Origin: Treponema sp.
Lineage (GTDB): Bacteria; Spirochaetota; Spirochaetia; Treponematales; Breznakiellaceae
Direction of reading: 5' to 3'
NCBI GenBank assembly: GCA_031254385.1
Contig: JAIRUO010000277.1
Span: forward strand, 1-5,264
DNA: 5,264 bases
Shown: positions 1 to 5,264 of the stretch, piece by piece
How the letters are laid out: each line of letters opens with the position of its first letter
How positions within the stretch are numbered: position 1 is the stretch's first letter
The notes under the pieces: model-generated
Database searches by the model: none
The model's input: only the letters and a program-made list of their open reading frames with translations
What the model was told of the DNA's origin: nothing
Program-made: the position numbers and the translations under genes

Positions 1-650
1 GCAGCCCCGGCGTACACGCAAATGGCAACTCTATCGGTACCGTTCAATTCATTGACCAGCATTTTTAGGGAAGATATTACCAGCGGCAGCCGGGTCGGGG
101 AATCCATTGAACCGGAGACATCAATTAAAAACACCAGATTGACTCTCGGTCGTTCATTATTGGGGAATTCCATTCCCTTTATCGCAATACGCGCCAAAAG
201 ATGATCTTGATTCCAGGGAGCAACGGCTGTTTCGATATGAACCGCAAAAGGTTTCCCGTCATCGGGCTGTGAATAATCGTAATCGAAATAATTTATCAGT
301 TCTTCTATTCTGATTGCCGACTTTGGAGGCAGGCGGTTTCCTTCTATATATCTGCGAGTCATTGCATAACCGGCAGTATCTACATCTATAGAAAAAGTGG
401 AAAGCGGATAATCTTCTACACGCCTGAACGGATTGTCAACAATCTGATCGAAATTGCGTGGGTCAAATTCTTCTTCATACAAGTCATAATAAATAATCTC
501 ATTGCCATAAAAATCATAGCTGGCGCGGGCTATACTCGCCGACGCTGTGGCATACGACATTCTCGAACTGCTTTGGCCAGAAGAGCAGGAAAACAAAACA
601 AGCGATAGCAAGACAGCGCTTGCTATATATTTAATATGTGTCTTTTTCAT
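1..650 (-). CDS. YfbK-type von Willebrand factor A (VWA) domain lipoprotein, C-terminal part outside the window
   Basis: Translating the minus strand from the ATG at 650-648 gives 216 open codons running off the left edge. Residues 1-22 form a lipoprotein signal peptide: K2 and K3, a hydrophobic core, then a lipobox LFSC with C22 as the likely lipidated residue. After a Ser/Ala-rich linker comes the YfbK N-terminal domain (about 73-165), recognisable by NPF, YPLSTFSIDVDTAGYA, LPPKSAIRIEELINYFDYDY and AVAPW. The VWA domain starts near 168 with NLVFLIDVSGSMDS; D177, S179 and S181 are the MIDAS metal-binding triad. It continues through LVNELNGTDRVAICVYAGA before the cut. VWA domains bind protein partners through a metal ion; the partner and role of YfbK proteins are not established. 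An in-frame TAG lies a few codons upstream, so this ATG is the first possible ATG start. No good Shine-Dalgarno precedes it. Family is confident, function is not. Confidence 0.93.
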   Translation of the reverse strand, partial: MKKTHIKYIASAVLLSLVLFSCSSGQSSSRMSYATASASIARASYDFYGNEIIYYDLYEEEFDPRNFDQIVDNPFRRVEDYPLSTFSIDVDTAGYAMTRRYIEGNRLPPKSAIRIEELINYFDYDYSQPDDGKPFAVHIETAVAPWNQDHLLARIAIKGMEFPNNERPRVNLVFLIDVSGSMDSPTRLPLVISSLKMLVNELNGTDRVAICVYAGA

Positions 651-694
651 ATAGTAAGGATACTACAGGGGGCGGTGAAAAGCAAGAACACGTA

Positions 695-724
695 TTGACC
701 TCGCTGGCAGCTATGAATTATAAT
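695..724 (+). promoter_or_regulatory. Sigma70-type promoter of the AT-rich lipoprotein gene
   Basis: TTGACC (695-700, five of six matches to the -35 consensus) and a perfect TATAAT (719-724) are separated by 18 bp. Transcription would be expected to start at about 731-732, that is on or one base before the ATG at 732. The transcript would then be leaderless or nearly so. The sequence match is direct; activity and start point are inferred. Confidence 0.7.
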
Positions 725-731
725 CTTATGG

Positions 732-1757
732 ATGAAGGCTATGCGCAAGTATTTGCTTATTATTGCAATAATCGCTGTCTGTAGCTGCCAAAAACAAGCC
801 CAAATCATAGCCGAAGAAGAAATAAGCGATACCGCTTTAATTATGGTCGAAGAACCTTCCCAAGAAGTTTTCATAGAGCCTGCTGCTACCGTTGTAATAT
901 ATAGCAGTAAGTATTCTCAAGAAGACATTATTGGGGCATGGTGGTTGGGTACTCCACGTTCTACTATAGAGATAGAATTTACAAATGATAATATTCTTTA
1001 TATAAGAGAATTTGATATTTTTGATAACTCGGTTGATGAAAATTTTTACCCATACAAAATAGAGAACGATTCTCTAATTATAGAGGATACCGACAAAAGC
1101 AATAATTTTGTGGGGTTTGTAAATGATTATTTTCTTGCATCAGGGGCTGGCATTTACATTGCTGGGCTGGATGCTCGTAGTTTAAATCTTGTACTACGTG
1201 GGAACAGGTTTCAATTTTATAAAGGGTCTATGCAAGAACAATTAGAAAGTTTGAACAAAAGGATATCTTATGAAAATGAGCTTAAAGATTTTATTTATAA
1301 TGAAGTATTAAAGGGCATCATATATCAGGGTGACATAGAAGATGAAAACGGAGTTATAGACACATACGGCGAACCACTAAAAGATGAAATAATAGAATAT
1401 TCCGATGGTTTACAGTATGAAGGCGGAAGGACCCTAATAGGCATTCGAGAAATAAGGTATGAGGATTTAACACATAGGTATTTTGTTTTTGTCAACAGAC
1501 GTAATATTCAATCACAATCTTACAAGGATGTTTTAGTTAATACTAAACTAGATAGATTAACGACGATCAATATTGGGGCCAGATCTGAAGATATAATGGC
1601 AGTATTTGGCAGAGACTATTGGCGGAAAGAGGGAGAAGACCTGATGTATATGTGGAATCTTGATATAAGCGAACCATACCGCTGGGTCAGATTCACAATA
1701 GAAAATGATATAGTCATTAGTATATCGTATATACTTACCAGATGGAGTTCAGAATAG
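732..1757 (+). CDS. Unrecognised AT-rich lipoprotein, lipocalin-like N-terminal half and possible BamE-like C-terminal half
   Basis: The 341-residue product starts with a short lipoprotein signal: K2, R5 and K6, hydrophobic residues 7-16, then VCSC with C19 as the likely lipidated residue (C17 as alternative). Residues 20-58 are an acidic tether. Residues 61-165 resemble small beta-barrel lipocalin-like domains: SQEDIIGAWW, then alternating strands such as STIEIEF, NILYIREF, FYPYKI and SLIIED. From 180 on, VIDTYGEP (208-215) and NIGARSEDIMAVFG (280-293), followed by a strand pair, recall the BamE/BLIP-like modules common in spirochaete lipoproteins. These domain calls are fold-level guesses. 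The gene is strikingly AT-rich: 961-1020 holds 11 G/C in 60 bases against 38 in 60 at 3181-3240 in gltX. That suggests a different history or weak codon selection. The start is ATG 732; ATG 741 is an alternative, preceded by AAGG only 2 bases away. It diverges from the VWA gene and converges on gltX. Function unknown. Confidence 0.85.
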   Translation: MKAMRKYLLIIAIIAVCSCQKQAQIIAEEEISDTALIMVEEPSQEVFIEPAATVVIYSSKYSQEDIIGAWWLGTPRSTIEIEFTNDNILYIREFDIFDNSVDENFYPYKIENDSLIIEDTDKSNNFVGFVNDYFLASGAGIYIAGLDARSLNLVLRGNRFQFYKGSMQEQLESLNKRISYENELKDFIYNEVLKGIIYQGDIEDENGVIDTYGEPLKDEIIEYSDGLQYEGGRTLIGIREIRYEDLTHRYFVFVNRRNIQSQSYKDVLVNTKLDRLTTINIGARSEDIMAVFGRDYWRKEGEDLMYMWNLDISEPYRWVRFTIENDIVISISYILTRWSSE

Positions 1758-1790
1758 CACGCCGCAGTGACTGGCACTGTGTGCGTATAT
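1757..1790 (+). terminator. Possible intrinsic terminator of the AT-rich lipoprotein gene
   Basis: A stem of CAGTG (1765-1769) with CACTG (1775-1779) and a 5-nt loop is extended below a 3-nt bulge by GCAC (1757-1760) with GTGC (1781-1784). An A/T-rich TATATTT (1786-1792) follows. The stem begins at the last base of the stop codon of the gene ending at 1757. The T-run is short and broken, so termination is plausible rather than clear. Confidence 0.35.
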
Positions 1791-1796
1791 TTAAGA

Positions 1797-1933
1797 AAAT
1801 TTAACCACGGATTACGCGGATTTTAGCGGATTTACACGGATTAAGAAGGATAAAGAATTTCTAGTATTAAATCCGTGAAAATCCGTCCTCATCCAAGCTG
1901 TCCGTAGGACAGCAGTAATCCGTGGTTAAATTT
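1797..1933. repeat. Foldback repeat element with perfect 19-bp inverted ends and phased CGGATT units
   Basis: AAATTTAACCACGGATTAC (1797-1815) is the exact reverse complement of 1915-1933. Inside the left arm, CGGATT recurs at 1808, 1817, 1827 and 1837, a step of 9-10 bp. In the right arm AATCCG recurs at 1870, 1880 and 1917, with a degenerate CATCCA at 1890. The inner parts also pair: 1826-1844 against 1867-1886, around a loop of about 22 nt. The whole unit can therefore fold as one long imperfect hairpin. Once a 17-nt mini-hairpin in the right arm (1897-1913) is set aside, the arms are nearly equal in length (48 and 50 nt). There is no coding capacity. I recall CCACGGATT-type intergenic repeats from several bacterial genomes, so a MITE- or REP-like non-autonomous element is the best reading. 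It may also act as a bidirectional terminator between the convergent genes. Confidence 0.85.
1897..1913. repeat. Mini-palindrome nested in the right arm of the foldback element
   Basis: GCTGTCC (1897-1903), loop GTA (1904-1906), GGACAGC (1907-1913): a perfect 7-bp stem with a 3-nt loop. It has no counterpart in the left arm, and removing it restores the alignment of the two arms. Confidence 0.75.
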
Positions 1934-3425
1934 GGATAAATGTTAAGGCCCGATCAACGCGGGCCAGGGACTTCTCGCTTCCCAGTAGCCTTAGGCTTCC
2001 GAATAACGGCGGGCTTACACGGCTGCCGGTAATGGCAACACGCAAGGGCATCATAAAGTCGCCAAGTTTTAACCCTTCTTTTTCCGCAAAAGACTTGATA
2101 AGAGCTTCGGCTTCCTCATCGTTAGGTGCATTTGCAAGCGTGGCGCCACATTCCCTGCCTTTCTTGAGCAGTTCTACGGTTGCAGCAAGGTCGGCTTTTT
2201 TGGGGAAGAAATCTTCTTTGGGGGGCATGGGAGGCTCGCGGAAAAGGTACTCTATTTTACTAGGAATTTCTTTAAGGAAACTTACACGTTCCTTAATCAA
2301 GGGCATAGCCGCAATATAAAGTTTTTCTTGCATATTATCCGGCTTTAGTTTTGGTGCGCCGAAAAGCCCGCTCTCAATGGCATGAACTAAACTTAGCTTT
2401 GCCAGTTCTTTATCGTCCTTCATTCTGATGTACTGGCCGTTATACCATTCCAGTTTCTTGTAGTCGAAAATGGCCGGAGCCTTGTTGAGTTTTCCCAGGG
2501 TAAAACAATCGGCGAGTTCTTCCAGAGTATATATGTCCTTACCTTCTTCGTAAGAACAGCCGACCATTGCAACGTAATTTATTAGCGCTTCCGGCAGATA
2601 GCCTTGCAGCCTGAATTCATCAATAGAAGTGGAGCCGTGGCGTTTGGAGAGTTTTTTACCGTCAAGGCCCATGACCATGGGAAGATGGCAGTATTCGGGA
2701 TGATCCCAGCCAAAAGCCTTGTACATGATCACATGAAGCGGAGTCGATGGCAGCCATTCCTGTGCTCGCATAACATGCGTAATGCCCATTAGGTGATCGT
2801 CTACCACATTCGCCAGATGGTAGGTGGGGAAGCCGTCTGATTTTAACAAAACAGGGTCAGGGTTAATATCATCATTTTTCCATTCGATATTTCCAAGGAT
2901 GTGGTCGCAGAATTCTGTTTTTGGCGAAGGGCCTCCGCTTTCAGCTAACGGAATTTTGAGCCTTACGGTATGGGCTTCTCCGGCGGCAACACGGCGAGCC
3001 GCTTCTTCCCTGGGAATGTTTCTGCACAGGCGGTCATACCCGGTTTCTGATGAATGTGCAGCCTCCCGTTCCTTGCGTACAGCGTCAATTCTTTCGGCAG
3101 TGCAGAAACAGTAGTAGGCTAAGCCTTTTTCGATTAGTTCGTCAGCGTATTTTTTGTATAGAGCGCTGCGCTCGGACTGAATATAGGGCGCATAAGGGCC
3201 GCCAAGGTCGGGGCCTTCATCCCAGCGGAAGCCAAGCCAGTCAAAGGTGTCGTAGAGGTTTTGGACATACTGTTGTTCGCAGCGGGTGCGGTCTGTGTCT
3301 TCCAGGCGCAGTATGAATTTGCCGCCTTTGGAACGGGCAAAAAGGTAGTTGAAAAGGGCGGTTCGTATTCCGCCAATGTGCTGGTTTCCCGTAGGGGACG
3401 GGGCGTAACGGACTCGTACATTCAT
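1926..3425 (-). CDS. gltX: Glutamate--tRNA ligase (GluRS)
   Basis: This cytoplasmic class I synthetase of 499 residues attaches glutamate to tRNA-Glu using ATP, for translation. Visible hallmarks are RYAPSPTGNQHIGG with the HIGH-type motif HIGG at 16-19, ILRLEDTDRTR at about 38-48, the tRNA-acceptor/active-site stretch DGFPTYHLANVVDDHLMGITHVMRAQEWLPSTP at about 197-229 (cited as landmark positions), and the KMSKS equivalent KLSKR at 258-262. The C-terminal anticodon-binding region ends with SPPLFGSLRLLG and ARVDRAL, as usual for bacterial GluRS. The Cys cluster has C106, C108 and C134, but the usual His of CRH is Asn (N136), so zinc binding may be altered. I start at ATG 3425 because the protein then begins MNVRVRYAPSPTG; a start at 3491 would run into apeA. 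There is no clear Shine-Dalgarno. The last codon and TAA lie in the foldback element. Whether it also charges tRNA-Gln cannot be told from what is visible. Confidence 0.97.
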   Translation of the reverse strand: MNVRVRYAPSPTGNQHIGGIRTALFNYLFARSKGGKFILRLEDTDRTRCEQQYVQNLYDTFDWLGFRWDEGPDLGGPYAPYIQSERSALYKKYADELIEKGLAYYCFCTAERIDAVRKEREAAHSSETGYDRLCRNIPREEAARRVAAGEAHTVRLKIPLAESGGPSPKTEFCDHILGNIEWKNDDINPDPVLLKSDGFPTYHLANVVDDHLMGITHVMRAQEWLPSTPLHVIMYKAFGWDHPEYCHLPMVMGLDGKKLSKRHGSTSIDEFRLQGYLPEALINYVAMVGCSYEEGKDIYTLEELADCFTLGKLNKAPAIFDYKKLEWYNGQYIRMKDDKELAKLSLVHAIESGLFGAPKLKPDNMQEKLYIAAMPLIKERVSFLKEIPSKIEYLFREPPMPPKEDFFPKKADLAATVELLKKGRECGATLANAPNDEEAEALIKSFAEKEGLKLGDFMMPLRVAITGSRVSPPLFGSLRLLGSEKSLARVDRALTFIQI

Positions 3426-3437
3426 AATAAATAGTAT
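3409..3437 (+). promoter_or_regulatory. Possible promoter of apeA
   Basis: CGGACT (3409-3414) and TAGTAT (3432-3437) are separated by 17 bp. The -35 is poor, matching the GAC core only, and the -10 is fair. The predicted start near 3444 leaves an 18-nt leader that just contains the ribosome binding site. The -35 lies inside the gltX coding start. Confidence 0.3.
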
Positions 3438-3438
3438 A
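3433..3438 (-). promoter_or_regulatory. Possible -10 element of gltX
   Basis: On the minus strand TATACT (3438 down to 3433) matches the -10 consensus at five of six positions and would place the transcription start at about 3426, next to the gltX ATG at 3425. No convincing -35 hexamer lies 16-18 bp upstream, so this is tentative. It overlaps the candidate -10 of apeA on the other strand. Confidence 0.3.
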
Positions 3439-3447
3439 CACTCTATT

Positions 3448-3454
3448 AAAGGAG
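3448..3454 (+). promoter_or_regulatory. apeA: Ribosome binding site of apeA
   Basis: AAAGGAG lies 7 bases before the ATG at 3462, close to ideal Shine-Dalgarno sequence and spacing. It fixes the apeA start and contrasts with gltX and the two left-hand lipoprotein genes, which lack a properly spaced one. Confidence 0.85.
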
Positions 3455-3461
3455 ATTTTCT

Positions 3462-4886
3462 ATGCCTACTGAAACCAAAAGCAAAGGACAATTACTATCA
3501 GAAAAACTTTTTTTTAGCCCTGTAAATTGCTGGGAAAAGACGGATGCCAAAACAGAAAAGGAAATAGAAGAGTTTGCTGCAGCCTATAAAAAATTTATTG
3601 ACGCGGGAAAGACCGAACGGGAGTTTACAGCAGAAGCAGTAGCGCTGCTCAAGAAAAAGGGTTTTACCGCTATAGAAGAATGGGAAGGGAAAAAACTGCC
3701 GCCTGGAACCAAAATATACAAAAACATACGCGGAAAGTCCCTGATCTGTGCGGTAATTGGGAAAAAGCCTGTAAAAAACGGATTGAATATTTTGGGCGCA
3801 CATATTGACTCGCCCCGCATTGACCTCAAGCAGAACCCTCTCTATGAAGATACCGGCCTAGCCTTCCTTGATACGCATTATTACGGCGGAATCAAGAAAT
3901 ACCAGTGGACGACCATTCCTCTGGCCATGCACGGGGTCTTTATCAATAGCAAAGGCGAAAAACAACAGATACGTATAGGCGAGGATGATACTGACCCGGT
4001 ATTTACGATAACCGACCTTTTGCCCCATTTGTCCCAGGATATAATGCAGAAAAAAGCTGCTGAATTTATTGAAGGCGAAGACCTTGATATTTTGTCCGGC
4101 TCCATACCTTACAAAGACGAAAAGGTCAAAGAAAAGGTAAAGCTGAATATTCTTGATCTGCTGAACAAAAAATACGGCATTACCGAAAAAAACTTTGCCT
4201 CCGCAGAAATTGAATTTGTTCCAGCTTTTAAGGCCAGGGACCTTGGCTTTGACCGGAGCATGGTAGGAGCTTACGGCCATGACGACCGAAGCTGCGCGTA
4301 TCCCGCATTGATGGCCATGATCAATGTTGCCTCAAGCAAGAAAGTCCCAAACAAAACACTGGTCTGCTATTTGTCTGATAAGGAGGAGATAGGGTCTGCC
4401 GGAAACACAGGTGCGCAGTCTTTTGGAATGGAAAATTTTATCGCTACCCTCTGCGCAGATAGCAAGGAACTAGTCCGGTGCTTGGAAAATTCTTCCATGC
4501 TCTCTGCCGATGTGGGCGCGGCCTTTGATCCCAATTACGCCTCTGTTTATGAAAAGAAAAATGTCTGCTATATGGGAAAGGGCCTGGTTCTGACCAAGTA
4601 CACCGGCTCACGAGGAAAGGTAGGCGCAAGCGACGCCAATGCGGAATTCTGTTCCAAGGTGCAGGCCATTATGGACGCCAGAAATGTTCACTGGCAATTC
4701 GGCGAACTGGGGAAGGTTGACAAGGGCGGCGGCGGAACCATTGCGCTTCATGCAGCGAAACTTGGAATAGAAGTTCTGGACTGCGGGGTTCCTGTTCTTT
4801 CGATGCACTCGCCTTTTGAAATAATCAGCAAGATCGACCTATATACAACCTATCAAGGTTATGTGGCGTTCTTAGAGGATATGTAA
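3462..4886 (+). CDS. apeA: M18 family zinc aminopeptidase
   Basis: The 474-residue product matches the M18 (aspartyl aminopeptidase / yeast Ape1) family in length and motifs; M18 enzymes are cytosolic di-zinc exopeptidases that remove N-terminal residues, often acidic ones. The co-catalytic metal site can be read off: H114 in LGAHIDSPR, with D116 next to it; the bridging Asp in GAYGHDDRSCAYPAL (D274 or D275); general base E308 and zinc ligand E309 in DKEEIGSAG; D350 in SADVGAAFDPNY; and H449 in SMHSPFE near the C-terminus. All expected ligands are present, so the enzyme should be active. There is no signal peptide. I use the apeA symbol by analogy with the Treponema and Borrelia proteins annotated 'M18 family aminopeptidase 1'; substrate preference is not shown. 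It diverges from gltX across 36 bp and is followed 46 bp on by an MBL gene on the same strand, with no terminator visible, suggesting co-transcription. Confidence 0.95.
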   Translation: MPTETKSKGQLLSEKLFFSPVNCWEKTDAKTEKEIEEFAAAYKKFIDAGKTEREFTAEAVALLKKKGFTAIEEWEGKKLPPGTKIYKNIRGKSLICAVIGKKPVKNGLNILGAHIDSPRIDLKQNPLYEDTGLAFLDTHYYGGIKKYQWTTIPLAMHGVFINSKGEKQQIRIGEDDTDPVFTITDLLPHLSQDIMQKKAAEFIEGEDLDILSGSIPYKDEKVKEKVKLNILDLLNKKYGITEKNFASAEIEFVPAFKARDLGFDRSMVGAYGHDDRSCAYPALMAMINVASSKKVPNKTLVCYLSDKEEIGSAGNTGAQSFGMENFIATLCADSKELVRCLENSSMLSADVGAAFDPNYASVYEKKNVCYMGKGLVLTKYTGSRGKVGASDANAEFCSKVQAIMDARNVHWQFGELGKVDKGGGGTIALHAAKLGIEVLDCGVPVLSMHSPFEIISKIDLYTTYQGYVAFLEDM

Positions 4887-4920
4887 ATTAAGGTTCTCGA
4901 ACAAGCCCAAGGATGGCGAT

Positions 4921-4926
4921 AAGGAG
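4921..4926 (+). promoter_or_regulatory. Ribosome binding site of the MBL-fold gene
   Basis: AAGGAG is placed 6 bases before the ATG at 4933. This supports that start for a gene whose end is outside the window. Confidence 0.85.
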
Positions 4927-4932
4927 AAAAAA

Positions 4933-5264
4933 ATGAGAAGAATAATCTGCGCTTTTCTTTTTGCCGCAGTTGCCGCAGGGTGTTTTGCCTCAGAAGCCGA
5001 TGGCATTTTTACCTATACAGTCGGACAGGCCATAGTACATATGCTGGTGGAGCGCACGAATCCCGGAAATGCCGGAATTCTGGTAGGCGCAAGCGCGGCG
5101 ACATTAAGCCGTTATATTCCTGCCGGGGGTTTTACGCATAGCACCAATACTTTCCTTATTAAGCTGCCCGGACGTATTATCCTTGTGGATACAGGGTACG
5201 GCGAAGCGGTTTTTGAAAAAATGAGAAGCTTGGGTGTGGAACCTGATCAGGTTGACGCGGTGCT
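4933..5264 (+). CDS. Exported metallo-beta-lactamase (MBL) fold hydrolase, C-terminal part outside the window
   Basis: The reading frame stays open for 110 complete codons to the right edge. Residues 1-17 form an export signal: R2 and R3, a hydrophobic stretch, then AAGC with C17 as a good lipoprotein site; signal peptidase I cleavage after CFA (residue 19) is an alternative. The first MBL-fold strands follow: FTHSTNTFLIKLPGRIILVDTGYG, with the VDTG turn at 85-88, then EKMRSLGVEPDQVDAV, the helix and strand that normally precede the HxHxDH metal motif. That motif would fall just past the edge, so catalytic competence cannot be judged. MBL-fold proteins include hydrolases of many esters and amides; the substrate here is unknown. 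A strong ribosome binding site and close spacing behind apeA suggest one transcript. Confidence 0.85.
   Translation, partial: MRRIICAFLFAAVAAGCFASEADGIFTYTVGQAIVHMLVERTNPGNAGILVGASAATLSRYIPAGGFTHSTNTFLIKLPGRIILVDTGYGEAVFEKMRSLGVEPDQVDAV

Noticed and set aside
22..204. A 60-codon plus-strand frame at the left edge
   Set aside because: It is antisense to the VWA domain, whose MIDAS motif is read on the minus strand.
647..874. A 75-codon minus-strand frame across the divergent promoter region
   Set aside because: It is antisense to the lipoprotein gene start and covers the promoter; the real minus-strand gene starts at 650 in another frame with a clear signal peptide and YfbK motifs.
1808..1922. 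CRISPR-like array of short repeats
   Set aside because: The CGGATT units are 6 bp with 3-4 bp between them and are mirrored in inverted orientation; there are no spacers of CRISPR length and no cas genes.
1758..1925. A tRNA or small structured RNA gene between the convergent genes
   Set aside because: The pairing is explained by the foldback repeat; no tRNA arms, TTC-loop or CCA end could be seen.
2032..3316. Several plus-strand frames of 60-96 codons inside gltX
   Set aside because: They are shadows of the GluRS frame, with no ribosome binding sites or recognisable domains.
3426..3491. A 22-residue N-terminal extension of GluRS starting at ATG 3491
   Set aside because: It reads antisense through the apeA start and its ribosome binding site, has no family resemblance, and GluRS proteins begin at MxVRxRxAPSPTG, which fits ATG 3425.
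3498..4808. Minus-strand frames of 61-140 codons inside apeA
   Set aside because: They are antisense to an intact M18 peptidase with all catalytic residues; no start signals or family resemblance.
4887..4932. Terminator between apeA and the MBL gene
   Set aside because: GTTC-TC-GAAC near 4893 has too small a loop and no T-run follows; co-transcription is more likely.

Overview
The window looks like chromosomal DNA of a spirochaete, most likely a Treponema-type organism. The main clues are three lipoprotein-like signal peptides with the relaxed lipoboxes spirochaetes use, a GluRS and an M18 aminopeptidase of the type annotated as ApeA in Treponema and Borrelia, and a moderate base composition interrupted by one AT-rich gene. 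I infer the host from recalled family resemblance, not from a search.

Layout. Bases 1-650 (minus strand) carry the first 216 residues of a YfbK-type von Willebrand factor A lipoprotein, cut by the left edge. An 81-bp divergent promoter region follows; its rightward promoter is strong and appears to start transcription almost exactly at the next gene's ATG. Bases 732-1757 (plus) encode an AT-rich, unrecognised 341-residue lipoprotein with a lipocalin-like first half and a possible BamE-like second half. Bases 1758-1925, between convergent genes, hold a possible terminator hairpin and a foldback repeat element (1797-1933) built of CGGATT/AATCCG units with perfect 19-bp ends. The right end of this element supplies the last codon and stop of gltX. 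gltX (GluRS) runs leftward from 3425 to 1926. A 36-bp divergent spacer separates it from apeA (3462-4886, plus), an M18 zinc aminopeptidase. After 46 bp comes a metallo-beta-lactamase-fold exported protein (4933 to the right edge), probably co-transcribed with apeA.

How the genes work together. gltX, apeA and the MBL gene are ordinary chromosomal functions (tRNA charging, peptide turnover, an exported hydrolase); no dedicated shared pathway is evident. The two lipoproteins at the left face away from each other across one promoter region and may share regulation, but nothing shows a joint function. I do not see a defence system, CRISPR array, integrase or transposase. The most noteworthy unexplained structure is the foldback repeat element, with a 17-nt mini-palindrome nested in one arm and its overlap with the gltX stop. 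No stretch above 300 bases lacks a gene.
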